DNA of 64,000 nucleotides from Sphingobacterium olei (GCF_005048855.1 NZ_SUME01000005.1:62001-126000); one strand, 5' to 3'. Counted from the stretch's first letter, positions 27,820 through 37,597 are shown. Program-made: numbers and translations. Notes: generated from the letters alone by a model not told the origin.

Positions 27820-28458
27820 CTATTCCGCTACGTAGCCTAACATATAGGCGTTGAATTTTTCATAATGTACATGAAAGTGATGTTCCTCATCTCCTTTTTT
27901 TAGTGTCAACGTCATCACCCCTTGCGCCTTATAGTTAAAAGGCAGTATGGTCATGTCATGCAAAAAGGAAACTCCTTTATTTCCCTGCAACTTGTAAACA
28001 GCCTCCTTTGCACACCAACAGGCATATAGCTGTTCAATTTCATGTTCGGCAGAAATAAAGCTCAACTCTTCCGGTTTAAGAAATTTTTCTTTAATCCGCA
28101 GTACCTTGTCTTTTACGATTTCGAGGTCAATTCCACATTCCCCATTGGTACTGAGCATCACGCCCGCATAATCGAAAGAGTGGGTGAGCGAAATTTTATA
28201 CGGGTAGTCTGGAAGGTAAGGCTTACCATTGGAATCTGAAGGGCAATTGATATATTCGCTCGTTTGTAATAAATAGCGCAGCAGCACACGGGTAGCCAAC
28301 CAATGCAATGTTCGTTTGCCTTTGCCCATCTGTTGGAGCCTTGCTTTTTCATGTTCATCCAATTGAAGTTTCGCCAAGAGTTCTTGCGCATTCTCTTCAA
28401 TCTTCCAAATTGCAAATTTGGTTGTGCTGTCTAGCTCCCTTAAATATACCAGTGCCAT
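27820..28458 (-). CDS. 4'-phosphopantetheinyl transferase (Sfp type)
   Basis: A 212-residue enzyme that loads the phosphopantetheine arm from coenzyme A onto acyl or peptidyl carrier proteins. The signature GECGIDLEIV (magnesium-binding Asp and Glu) lies near residue 106, and YACWCAKEAVYKLQGNKG near 145-162, the W-x-x-KEA motif. It has the length and two-half layout of the Sfp/AcpT group. No carrier protein or synthase gene is adjacent, so it may serve the housekeeping ACP. The -7 box of its promoter ends only 3 nt before the ATG, suggesting a leaderless mRNA. Confidence 0.88.
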   Translation of the reverse strand: MALVYLRELDSTTKFAIWKIEENAQELLAKLQLDEHEKARLQQMGKGKRTLHWLATRVLLRYLLQTSEYINCPSDSNGKPYLPDYPYKISLTHSFDYAGVMLSTNGECGIDLEIVKDKVLRIKEKFLKPEELSFISAEHEIEQLYACWCAKEAVYKLQGNKGVSFLHDMTILPFNYKAQGVMTLTLKKGDEEHHFHVHYEKFNAYMLGYVAE

Positions 28459-28461
28459 AGA

Positions 28462-28492
28462 TAAAAGTAAACAGTAAAAAGGGAAATGGCAA
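28462..28492 (-). promoter_or_regulatory. Promoter of the phosphopantetheinyl transferase gene
   Basis: On the minus strand TTG (28492-28490) precedes TACTTTTA (28469-28462) by exactly 20 nt. The box ends 3 nt before the ATG. The segment CCTTTTTACTGTTTACTTTT (28482-28463) is identical to one in front of prfB. Confidence 0.55.
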
Positions 28493-28640
28493 CATTAAAT
28501 TTAAAAACATCTTATACACGAATTGTGGTCTTTTGTTTATTTAAGGTTAATTATTGGGATTAAAGGAAGGTTTAAATTCGATATTTGTTGAGGCTGGTCC
28601 ACCGCCTTGCCTTTCCGTCGCTGCCGCGACACGGCCTTCA

Positions 28641-28675
28641 TTTTTTTGCTTGACCAAAAAAACGAAGCAAAAAAA
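28641..28675. repeat. Poly-T/poly-A inverted repeat
   Basis: TTTTTTTGCTT (28641-28651) is the exact complement of AAGCAAAAAAA (28665-28675), with a 13-nt loop. A GTCGC-TGCC-GCGAC mini-hairpin lies just left (28617-28630). Confidence 0.6.
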
Positions 28676-28693
28676 GTCAAGACTTGGTCACTG

Positions 28694-28787
28694 TTACGCT
28701 AAAAACTTTTGGATTTACTAAACAGATCTGAGCCGTTGCACTTCGTAGATCTGTTCTTAACGCAAATCCATAAGCTTTTTTAACGCT
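28694..28787. repeat. Long imperfect inverted repeat
   Basis: AACAGATCT (28721-28729) pairs with AGATCTGTT (28747-28755), and GGATTT (28711-28716) pairs with AAATCC (28764-28769). The arms continue outward imperfectly (ACGCTAAAAA against TTTTTTAACGCT). Could form a large cruciform or RNA hairpin of about 90 nt. Confidence 0.6.
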
Positions 28788-28872
28788 ACATCGACCTAGA
28801 TCGTCCTTTTAAATTAAGCTAAAGTTTAAACTAATATTTAAGATTAAAGCACTATCCTTTCATCACCGATAA

Positions 28873-29031
28873 ATGTCGCCTGTGAAGCTTTAGCTACGCT
28901 GAGCTCCACTTCGTTCCGGTTTGGCAATAGCAGGAGGAGGCACTATCCCTACTGCTAAAAGGTTCGAGCGACACGGTTTTGCGTCCTTTTGAAAAGACAA
29001 AAGGACGAGCCAGTCGCGGCTTGAGCGACAT
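28873..29031. repeat. 159-bp element bounded by ATGTCGC/GCGACAT inverted ends
   Basis: ATGTCGC (28873-28879) and GCGACAT (29025-29031) form terminal inverted repeats, with a further AGC/GCT match inside. Within lies a perfect hairpin CGTCCTTTT/AAAAGGACG (28982-28990 and 28999-29007). It looks like a small non-autonomous repeat (MITE- or REP-like); copy number cannot be tested here. Confidence 0.45.
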
Positions 29032-29045
29032 ATTAATGTTAAAAG

Positions 29046-29076
29046 TTGCTTGGATTCAAGTAATAATGTATTTTTG
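29046..29076 (+). promoter_or_regulatory. dcd promoter
   Basis: TTG (29046-29048) and TATTTTTG (29069-29076) are separated by 20 nt, a match to the Bacteroidota consensus. Leader to the dcd ATG is about 33 nt. Confidence 0.6.
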
Positions 29077-29113
29077 GAAACTTACTGGCTCAGCTGGTTA
29101 TTAAATTACCCAT

Positions 29114-29650
29114 ATGATCTTATCAGACAAACGAATATTAGAGGAAATAGAAACGGGAACAATTGTTATTGAACCATTTGATCGTAAATGGTTAGGTACA
29201 AATTCCTATGATGTACATCTGGGAAAGTATCTTGCAACGTACAGAGACCGGATTTTGGATGCTAAAAAACACAATGAAATCGATCATTTTGAAATTCCGG
29301 AAGAAGGTTTTGTGTTGCAGCCAAATACGTTATATTTAGGCGTGACATTAGAATATACCGAAACCCATGCACATGTTCCATTTCTAGAAGGGAAGTCGAG
29401 TACGGGTCGATTAGGTATTGATATTCATGCCACCGCAGGTAAGGGAGATGTGGGCTTTTGTAATACCTGGACACTGGAAATTTCGGTCGCACAACCTGTT
29501 CGTATATATGCGGGTATGCCTGTCGGTCAATTGATTTACTTTGCTGTTGAAGGAGAGATCGAGACATTATATAACACAAAAGGCAATGCCAAATACAATA
29601 GTAAAACCGTGCGTCCGGTAGAAAGTATGATGTGGAAAAACTCTTTTTAA
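29114..29650 (+). CDS. dcd: dCTP deaminase
   Basis: A 178-residue enzyme converting dCTP to dUTP (the first step to dTTP), homotrimeric and cytoplasmic. The family core EGKSSTGRLGIDIHATAGKG (about residues 91-110) and the following GFCNTWTLEIS, with the catalytic glutamate, are visible, as is VRIYAGMPVGQLIYF. The N-terminus GTNSYDVHLGKYL is also typical. Slightly shorter than the E. coli enzyme. It ends next to a bidirectional terminator shared with prfB. Confidence 0.94.
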   Translation: MILSDKRILEEIETGTIVIEPFDRKWLGTNSYDVHLGKYLATYRDRILDAKKHNEIDHFEIPEEGFVLQPNTLYLGVTLEYTETHAHVPFLEGKSSTGRLGIDIHATAGKGDVGFCNTWTLEISVAQPVRIYAGMPVGQLIYFAVEGEIETLYNTKGNAKYNSKTVRPVESMMWKNSF

Positions 29651-29658
29651 AGACAATA

Positions 29659-29715
29659 AGAAAAAAGGATTAAAGAACAAAGAAATATCCCCCCTGCTCG
29701 TTGATCCTTTTTTCT
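29659..29715. terminator. Bidirectional terminator between dcd and prfB
   Basis: AGAAAAAAGGAT (29659-29670) is perfectly complementary to ATCCTTTTTTCT (29704-29715), with a 33-nt loop. The stem carries a T-run at its 3' side on either strand, which suits two convergent genes. Confidence 0.65.
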
Positions 29716-29723
29716 ATGCTATA

Positions 29724-30807
29724 TTAACCGCCAAATTCCATCAGATAGGATTTCAAGAATTCATCCAGATCCCCATCCAGTACCCCTTGCGTGTTGGAGG
29801 TTTCCGTTCCGGTTCGTAAATCTTTAATCAATTTATAAGGATGCAACACATAATTACGTATCTGCGATCCCCATTCGATTTTCTTTTTAGACCCTTCAAT
29901 AGCGGCACTAGCTTCTGCACGTTTACGCATTTCAATCTCGTACAACTGCGATTTTAAGAGCCGTAGTGCATTTTCTTTATTCTGAAGCTGTGATCGGGAT
30001 TCTTGATTTTTGATAATAATACCTGTCGGTTTGTGATGAAGACGTACTGCTGTTTCGACTTTGTTTACATTTTGTCCACCAGCTCCACCGGCACGAAAAG
30101 TATCCCATTCGATTTCGGAATCTTTAACATCGATCTCAATATTATTATCTACTAATGGATATACGTATACTGATGCAAAAGAAGTATGTCTTTTGGCGTT
30201 GGAGTCAAAGGGCGAAATACGTACAAGGCGATGAACTCCATTTTCGCCTTTTAGGTAACCATAGGCAAAATCGCCCGACAACTGTAAGGTTACTGATTTT
30301 ATACCGGCAACATCGCCCTCTTGGTGATCCTGTTCCGTTACTTTACAGCCATGCCTTTCTCCCCACATGATATACATACGCATCAGCATTGCTGCCCAAT
30401 CACAGCTTTCTGTACCTCCAGCGCCAGCCGTAATTTGTAAGATCGCATCCAATTGGTCCTCCTCAGCACTGAGCATGTTTTTAAATTCGAGTTCCTCAAC
30501 ATGGGTCAGCGCAATCTGGTATTGCTCTTCAAGTTCTTTCTCTGTCGCATCACCAGTTTGGTAAAACTCGTACAGTACGTAAGCGTCTTCTACGGCAGAG
30601 GAAACTTCATCGTATTGATCAGTCCATATTTTTGTGATTTGAATGGATTTTAAAACGTTCTCCGCAGCTTTAGAATCGTCCCAAAAATCGGGCTGTAGGG
30701 TGATAGCGGTTTGTTCTTCTATCTCTACTTTTTTTGCATCTATGTCAAAGATGCCTCCTCAGGGCCGTCACTCTATCCCTCAAGTCTTGAATGTGTTCTT
30801 TCGTCAT
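29724..30807 (-). CDS. prfB: Peptide chain release factor 2, with programmed +1 frameshift
   Basis: RF2 releases peptides at UGA and UAA. The main frame (from below 30744 to the stop) has the codon-recognition SPF motif ([17 protein letters not shown]) and the catalytic GGQ ([20 protein letters not shown]). Upstream, translation starts at ATG 30807 ([20 protein letters not shown]) and meets an in-frame TGA at 30747-30745. The site reads AGGAGG-CAT-CTT-TGA-C, the RF2 autoregulatory slip signal: a Shine-Dalgarno-like hexamer 3 nt before CTT, then a UGA with C after it. The total of 1084 nt is one more than a multiple of three, exactly as required, and yields 360 residues, the normal length. Low RF2 should raise frameshifting. 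Confidence 0.95.
30744..30759 (-). promoter_or_regulatory. prfB programmed frameshift signal
   Basis: On the minus strand AGGAGG (30759-30754), CAT, CTT (30750-30748), TGA (30747-30745), C. Ribosomes slip from CUU to UUU-frame, reading GAC next. The internal AGGAGG is notable because Bacteroidota seldom use such pairing for initiation. Confidence 0.9.
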
Positions 30808-30811
30808 AAAA

Positions 30812-30819
30812 CAAAAGTA
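30812..30819 (-). promoter_or_regulatory. Second prfB -7 box, close to the start codon
   Basis: TACTTTTG (30819-30812, minus strand) fits TAnnTTTG and ends 4 nt before the prfB ATG, which would give a nearly leaderless transcript. No clear TTG -33 is seen at 20 nt, although the 20 nt covering the box and its upstream side are identical to the phosphopantetheinyl transferase promoter. Confidence 0.4.
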
Positions 30820-30864
30820 AACAGTAAAAAGGAGAAATAGGCATAAACCTGTTCAATTGTGTAA

Positions 30865-32590
<1,726 letters not shown>

Positions 32591-32597
32591 TACTATT

Positions 32598-32649
32598 GTG
32601 AAGCCGTTAGATGTAAAGTCAATACACTTTACGAATTATTCGGCTTTAC
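32598..32649 (+). repeat. Nested palindromic repeat after pgi
   Basis: Inner stem GTAAAGT (32613-32619)/ACTTTAC (32626-32632) is enclosed by an outer stem AAGCCG (32601-32606)/CGGCTT (32641-32646). The unit begins 7 nt after the pgi stop. Similar GTAAAG[CT]C units occur after rarA, so this looks like a dispersed REP-like repeat. Confidence 0.5.
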
Positions 32650-32657
32650 GAACAAAC

Positions 32658-32690
32658 AAAAAACCTTCAACGTAAGCTGAAGGTTTTTTT
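32658..32690. terminator. Bidirectional terminator between pgi and the protease gene
   Basis: AAACCTTCA (32661-32669) pairs with TGAAGGTTT (32678-32686), flanked by an A-run on the left and a T-run on the right, so it can stop transcription from either side. Confidence 0.85.
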
Positions 32691-32709
32691 ATTTAATAAT
32701 GCTACCGCG

Positions 32710-34827
32710 TTATTTGCTAAGATTTGCTAATGGAATAAAGTCTGACATCACATTCAAACTTTCATCAAGTACAAAGTCGAATTCCGTTTTCGGTTGAGGT
32801 TCTCCTTCTTTCCAAAGTGGAAGTCCCCGTAATTCCAAAACTTTGTTGATACGTGCTCTATTTTTTGCGATACTATTATCGCGTTCCGTTTTAAGTTTTG
32901 TTTCGTTCAAGCTAATCTGCGGTACTGATTCAATTTTGTTGAACTCTTCAATATCCTCTAACAAGAATTTGTATTCCGGTGATTTTGCCATCCGTGTCTG
33001 ATGAGATGCATTCAGTTTTTGAATCGTTGAGGTAAGATCGTCTATTTTAGCATAGGTCGTCGTCTTGATTTGATCCCAAGGCAAAGCCGAAGGCTCTGAG
33101 CTTTCGCCAAATTTCTCCGCAGAATACTGCGTCGGAAAAATGACATCAGCATCTACACCTTTATGTTGCGTACTGCTACCGTTTACACGGTAAAATTTAC
33201 CCATCGTGATGTTGATTTGTCCGAATTCAGGCGCACCGTTTGGCGTGTCTGGGTCGCCTCCTGCAGCTTTCAATAATAACCTGTTAGTGGGGCTGATAAA
33301 GCGTGCCATCTCAATAGCCGATTGTACAGTTCCTTTACCATAAGTCGTAGAACCTAAGATAACGCCTCGGCCATAATCTTGAATTGCGCCCGCGAAAATT
33401 TCAGATGCTGATGCAGAAAACCTGTTGATAATTACACCAAATGGCCCACTCCATTTTACGCCACTCTCGTTATCACTTTCTACTTCAACACGGTTGCGGA
33501 CATCGCGTACCTGCACTACAGGGCCTTTGTCAATAAACAATCCTGTAAGTTCTATTGCCTCTTGTAGCGATCCTCCACCGTTATTACGTAAATCCAATAC
33601 AACTGCATCGACCTTCTCATTATTAAGGCTATCCAAAATCAATTTTACATCACGGGTAGTACTCTTATAGTCTGGGTCACGTTTGCGGTAAGCGTCAAAA
33701 TCAATGTAGAACTTAGGCAAGGTAATAACGCCCACCTTATATGATTTGCCGTCTTCACCTTGGACAGTTTTAATCGATTTTTTAGCAGATTCTTCCGCGA
33801 TAACGATTTTTTCACGCGTTAATGAAACCGTTTTTGGTTGTGCCGTCAGCTCCTGTCCCGCAGGAAGTATTTTTAAACGTACAACGGTTCCCTTAGGTCC
33901 CTTTATTTTTGCTACAGCTGCATCTAGACGCCATCCGATGATGTCTTCAAATTCGCCATTTCCTTGTGCCACACCGATAATACGGTCGTCCATTTGTAAG
34001 GTCTTGTCTTTAAAAGCAGGGCCTCCGGCAATAATTTCCTTAATCGTCACCATTTCGTTTTCCATCTGAAGACGTGCACCTATACCTTCCAATGTGTTAG
34101 ACATTCCTTCGTTAAATGCCTGGGCAAAAGAAGGGTTATAATACGTTGTGTGTGGATCTACAGCATCCGTCAAAGAGGTCATAATCAATTGAAAGGCATC
34201 GTTTGAATTTGTTTTTTTTGCTTGAGAGATTAAGTTGTTGTAGCGTTTACGCAACGTCTCTTTATGTTTTTCCTCGTCAGCATCTTTGTCTGTACTGGTC
34301 AGCCGAAGATTTAGCAAGTCATATTTCACACGCTTGCGCCATTGGTCTTTCAGTTCCTCTTCCGATTTAAACCAGTCCAGTTTCTCTCTGAAGTTCGAAT
34401 AATTCTCATCCACTGTAAAGTCGTGGGATGCATCAATCTGCGTTAGCGCATATTCCATGCACTGTAAATAACGCTGAGAGTAGATGTTGAAAATATGAAA
34501 GGATGCAGATAGATCTCCTTGACGGAAATCCTGACTGATTGTGTTTTTATATTGTTGGATACCATCAATATCCGCTTGGATAAGGTAAGTTTTGCCTTGA
34601 TCTACGGATTTTATTAAATTGTTGAAAACAATAGCAGATAAAGAGTCACTCATAGGTATCTTTTTATAGCTGTGATTTTCAAGTAGCATGGCTACTTCTT
34701 TTGCTATGACCTCATGTTGCACCGTAGGAGCTAAGTTTATACCTCCCTCTTCCAATTGTACACGCGGCTTCGATCCACATGCTACAACGGAGATTAAGGC
34801 TAAACAAAAAATTAAATTTTTAAACAT
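32710..34827 (-). CDS. prc: Tail-specific (C-terminal processing) protease, S41 family lipoprotein
   Basis: A 705-residue periplasmic serine protease of the Prc/Tsp type. The start MFKNLIFCLALISVVACGS (ATG at 34827) gives a lipoprotein signal with Cys17; an in-frame ATG at 34851 would add eight residues before it and is rejected. In order it has a helical N-terminal domain, a PDZ domain (about residues 235-330, MVTIKEIIAGGPAFKDKTLQ), the S41 core and a C-terminal DUF3340-like domain. Catalytic residues are visible: Ser in FSASASEIFAGAIQDYGRG and Lys in TTYGKGTVQSAIEMA, as in E. coli Prc. It degrades or trims envelope proteins from their C-termini. Confidence 0.93.
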   Translation of the reverse strand: MFKNLIFCLALISVVACGSKPRVQLEEGGINLAPTVQHEVIAKEVAMLLENHSYKKIPMSDSLSAIVFNNLIKSVDQGKTYLIQADIDGIQQYKNTISQDFRQGDLSASFHIFNIYSQRYLQCMEYALTQIDASHDFTVDENYSNFREKLDWFKSEEELKDQWRKRVKYDLLNLRLTSTDKDADEEKHKETLRKRYNNLISQAKKTNSNDAFQLIMTSLTDAVDPHTTYYNPSFAQAFNEGMSNTLEGIGARLQMENEMVTIKEIIAGGPAFKDKTLQMDDRIIGVAQGNGEFEDIIGWRLDAAVAKIKGPKGTVVRLKILPAGQELTAQPKTVSLTREKIVIAEESAKKSIKTVQGEDGKSYKVGVITLPKFYIDFDAYRKRDPDYKSTTRDVKLILDSLNNEKVDAVVLDLRNNGGGSLQEAIELTGLFIDKGPVVQVRDVRNRVEVESDNESGVKWSGPFGVIINRFSASASEIFAGAIQDYGRGVILGSTTYGKGTVQSAIEMARFISPTNRLLLKAAGGDPDTPNGAPEFGQINITMGKFYRVNGSSTQHKGVDADVIFPTQYSAEKFGESSEPSALPWDQIKTTTYAKIDDLTSTIQKLNASHQTRMAKSPEYKFLLEDIEEFNKIESVPQISLNETKLKTERDNSIAKNRARINKVLELRGLPLWKEGEPQPKTEFDFVLDESLNVMSDFIPLANLSK

Positions 34828-35006
34828 ATGTAACGTTGTATTAAATATCATTCTTCATTCTTCTTGCAAAATTCTCTCCAAATCTTGCAAGGGCTAAATT
34901 TAGTTAAAAAAATATCAAGCTTATATCTGCTTAACGTAATAAATTGCTAAAATGTGTCAATTCACTTGTAACTTTCGTAGTACGCCCGGATTATGGGGGG
35001 CATCGC

Positions 35007-36107
35007 CTAAAAAAGCTCTGTCCTTAGGGCCCAGTAATGTTCAAGATTCTCTGCCGCGTCATCAATATTTCGTTGGATCATGTTGATACGGCCGAGTTTT
35101 TCGACGATGGCCAGCTGCAGCAGCTTGTTGTTCTCTTTGCGCGCAAGATTATTCGCTCGATCCAGCTCTTTTTTTGCGACACTGTAGTTTTTCTGAATGA
35201 TTTTAGACGAAGCCAACATATATTCTATCTCGGCTAGTTCATTCGGAAAATTCTTTGTTTCGGCCAGATCGCGAGCCTGTATTAAAAACCATTGTGCTTC
35301 CGTGTGTTTGTTTTGCATTTGGTAAATCGAAGCCAGTTCCTGCCAGGCCAGTAGTTTGCCTTCGTAATGTTTGCTCCTGTTAAACAAGGGGATAGCTTTT
35401 CGGATAATGGTATTTTCAGCAGAATTGAAGTCTTTGTCCTGAGCCTGTATCTTGGCTATTTTCACCAACGATTCAGCCTGCTCCACGATGCTTTTATCCT
35501 TTACAGCTTGTTGGTAATAGGCCTCTTCATAGTTACCAGCCTCCATAAAGTTTTTAGAATAGATCAATAGCGCAGACAAGTTAGACTGAATAATTCCACG
35601 ATCGCGCGTGTTCTCCTGTTTATTCGCTTGTTGTAAAGCGCTTTCCAAGAGCGCGATCGCACGGTTAATCTGTTCTATGGATAAAGACTGGCTGGCATAC
35701 TCATTAAGCAATCCATAGGCTATTCCGTGGTTTTCTTGCTGTATGTTGGTTTCAATCACCGTATTCCAGCCAAGTTCATCTTTCGGTAGCGGGTTTACAA
35801 TTTTTTTTACCAATCCTTCGTTGTTCGTCGATTTAAAATCAGCGATTAGACGTTGGTAGACCATAGCCTGTTGGATGCTATCCTGGAACGATAAAATTTC
35901 TGCGAATGTATCCGTGAGCATTTCTTCTTTCGTCCGCGGAGCAGGCAATACATACACTTTTGGCCCCACACCCTCGAATTCGGTATTATATTTTGTGACG
36001 AATCCAGCCGGATCCAGCGGTACTTCCCGATTTTGGGCAACGACTAAATCTACCTGAAAAACAGCCACTAGTACAGATACGACGGGAATAAAAAAAGATC
36101 TTTGCAT
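35007..36107 (-). CDS. Secreted TPR-repeat protein
   Basis: A 366-residue protein with a probable signal peptide (MQRSFFIPVVSVLVAVFQVD, cleavage near VVAQ) and helical repeats throughout: INRAIALLESALQQANKQEN, KDKSIVEQAESLVKIAKIQA, AQWFLIQARDLAETKNFPNE, ending with ENLEHYWALRTELF. TPR or TPR-like units are evident but degenerate. No enzymatic motif is seen. It is expressed from a promoter with an unusual conserved spacer palindrome shared with two other genes. Partner unknown; a periplasmic scaffold is the safest reading. Confidence 0.7.
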   Translation of the reverse strand: MQRSFFIPVVSVLVAVFQVDLVVAQNREVPLDPAGFVTKYNTEFEGVGPKVYVLPAPRTKEEMLTDTFAEILSFQDSIQQAMVYQRLIADFKSTNNEGLVKKIVNPLPKDELGWNTVIETNIQQENHGIAYGLLNEYASQSLSIEQINRAIALLESALQQANKQENTRDRGIIQSNLSALLIYSKNFMEAGNYEEAYYQQAVKDKSIVEQAESLVKIAKIQAQDKDFNSAENTIIRKAIPLFNRSKHYEGKLLAWQELASIYQMQNKHTEAQWFLIQARDLAETKNFPNELAEIEYMLASSKIIQKNYSVAKKELDRANNLARKENNKLLQLAIVEKLGRINMIQRNIDDAAENLEHYWALRTELF

Positions 36108-36120
36108 ATAACTATTTTAT

Positions 36121-36152
36121 CAAATTTACTTAAAATGCTTTATATTCACAAA
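36121..36152 (-). promoter_or_regulatory. Promoter of the TPR gene, copy 1 of a shared 32-bp element
   Basis: Minus strand: TTTG (36152-36149), a 20-nt spacer TGAATATAAAGCATTTTAAG, then TAAATTTG (36128-36121). Same layout as sites at 55398 and 57894, with the left half of the spacer palindrome partly degraded (AATAT instead of AATGC). Confidence 0.6.
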
Positions 36153-36189
36153 CGCTACTCCTGCTCCGCTAAGGTATGACCTCAGTGCG

Positions 36190-36218
36190 TTGAGTTTGGA
36201 TAAAATCACTTAAGTTTG
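36190..36218 (+). promoter_or_regulatory. rarA promoter
   Basis: TTG (36190-36192) and TAAGTTTG (36211-36218) are 18 nt apart. The box ends 5 nt before the rarA ATG, so the mRNA would be nearly or fully leaderless. Confidence 0.55.
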
Positions 36219-36223
36219 TAGAT

Positions 36224-37504
36224 ATGGTTACACGAATTCCGTTGGCAGAGCGATTACGGCCCAAGAATTTAAACGATTATGTCGGTCAGCAGCACATTGT
36301 AGGCGAAGATGCCGTCCTTCGAAACGCAATAGTACAGCAAAATATTCCTTCTATGATACTCTGGGGGCCTCCAGGAGTTGGGAAAACAAGTCTGGCATTT
36401 TTGATTGCCAAAGAATTAGAACGGCCTTTTTTCAGTTTGAGTGCAATAAAATCGGGGGTGAAAGATGTAAGAGAAGTCATTGATAAGGCCGAACAACTGA
36501 TGAACTTCAATCAAGAGCAGCCTATCCTTTTCATCGATGAGATACATCGATTTTCAAAATCTCAGCAAGATTCGCTATTGGGTGCGGTCGAAAAAGGATT
36601 AGTCACGCTGATCGGTGCTACAACAGAGAATCCTTCTTTTGAAGTGATTTCAGCATTATTGTCTCGCTGTCAGGTTTATGTATTAGAAAATTTAAATGAG
36701 GAGGATCTAATTTCATTGATTCAGAAAGCCATTAAGGAAGATGAGTTTTTGAAAAATGACACAATAAAAATTAAAGAATTTGATGCGTTAATTCGGGTCT
36801 CAGGTGGCGATGCCCGACGTTTGTTGAACGTATTTGAGCTCGTCGTGAATGCTGCTGTTCCATACGGTAAGATCATTACAAATGATTTTGTATTGCAGCA
36901 AGTACAACAAAATATGGCACGCTATGATAAAACAGGCGAACAGCATTACGACATCATTTCGGCATTTATCAAATCCATTCGTGGCTCCGATCCAAATGCA
37001 GCTGTATATTGGTTGGCACGGATGATAGAAGGCGGCGAAGATCCCTCTTTTATTGCGCGGCGACTGTTAATTTTGGCTTCCGAAGATATCGGCAATGCCA
37101 ATCCAAATGCGTTATTGTTAGCTAATAATTGCTTTCAGGCAGTCAATGTGATAGGTTGGCCAGAGTCTCGGATTGTTCTTTCTCAGACAGTTACTTATCT
37201 TGCGAGTTCGGCCAAGAGCAATGCTGCTTATGAAGCAATCAACAAAGCACAGGCGTTGGTGAAACAGACCGGCGATCTGTCTGTACCTTTACACCTTCGG
37301 AATGCACCAACCAAACTGATGAAAGAGCTAAACTACGGTGTCGAATATAAATATGCACACGGTTTTACTGGTAATTTTGTAAATCAGGAGTATATGCCCG
37401 AGACCATAAGCAATACAAAACTGTATGATCCCGGGAAAAACAGTGCAGAGGACAAGCTTCGGCAGTCGTTGAAAGAGAAATGGGAGAATAAATACGGATA
37501 TTGA
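36224..37504 (+). CDS. rarA: Replication-associated recombination protein A (AAA ATPase)
   Basis: A 426-residue RarA/MgsA/WRNIP1 family ATPase acting at stalled replication forks. It starts PLAERLRPKNLNDYVGQQHI and has Walker A GPPGVGKTSLAF (near residue 48), Walker B PILFIDEIHRFSKSQQDSLL (near 100) and LIGATTENPSFEVISALLSR (sensor 1 region). The C-terminal MgsA-type domain (about 240 onward) includes IRGSDPNAAVYWLARMIEGG and EDIGNANPNALLLAN. Complete and typical in length. A palindromic repeat follows the stop and a DnaQ-type exonuclease gene comes next. Confidence 0.95.
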   Translation: MVTRIPLAERLRPKNLNDYVGQQHIVGEDAVLRNAIVQQNIPSMILWGPPGVGKTSLAFLIAKELERPFFSLSAIKSGVKDVREVIDKAEQLMNFNQEQPILFIDEIHRFSKSQQDSLLGAVEKGLVTLIGATTENPSFEVISALLSRCQVYVLENLNEEDLISLIQKAIKEDEFLKNDTIKIKEFDALIRVSGGDARRLLNVFELVVNAAVPYGKIITNDFVLQQVQQNMARYDKTGEQHYDIISAFIKSIRGSDPNAAVYWLARMIEGGEDPSFIARRLLILASEDIGNANPNALLLANNCFQAVNVIGWPESRIVLSQTVTYLASSAKSNAAYEAINKAQALVKQTGDLSVPLHLRNAPTKLMKELNYGVEYKYAHGFTGNFVNQEYMPETISNTKLYDPGKNSAEDKLRQSLKEKWENKYGY

Positions 37505-37514
37505 GTGTGGAGAT

Positions 37515-37564
37515 GTAAAGCCGTAAGATTGGCTTTACGAATAATCAACTTTATGACTTTACAG
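37515..37564 (+). repeat. Palindromic repeat after rarA
   Basis: GTAAAGCC (37515-37522) pairs perfectly with GGCTTTAC (37531-37538), followed by GAATAATC and, further on, GACTTTAC. It shares units with the repeat after pgi and likewise starts about 10 nt after a stop codon. Confidence 0.5.
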
Positions 37565-37597
37565 ATATTCAATATCAAATTGTTAACTTTGTTCAGT

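Larger units (their letters stand above)
28459..29113. other. 655-nt gene-free island of nested inverted repeats
   Basis: No coding frame with similarity is seen on either strand. The stretch holds the phosphopantetheinyl transferase promoter (left), three separate inverted-repeat structures (28641-28675, about 28694-28787, 28873-29031), and the dcd promoter (right). The left part, with CCGTCGCTGCCGCGACACGG and poly-A/poly-T arms, resembles intergenic repeats I recall as common in Sphingobacteriaceae. No transposase is present. Confidence 0.6.

Noticed and set aside
28873-29031. Insertion sequence
   Set aside because: Inverted ends exist but there is no transposase frame and the element is only 159 bp; kept only as a repeat candidate.
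29724-30807. prfB as a frameshifted pseudogene
   Set aside because: The break falls exactly at the known RF2 slip site with AGGAGG and CUU-UGA-C, and the rest of the gene is intact.
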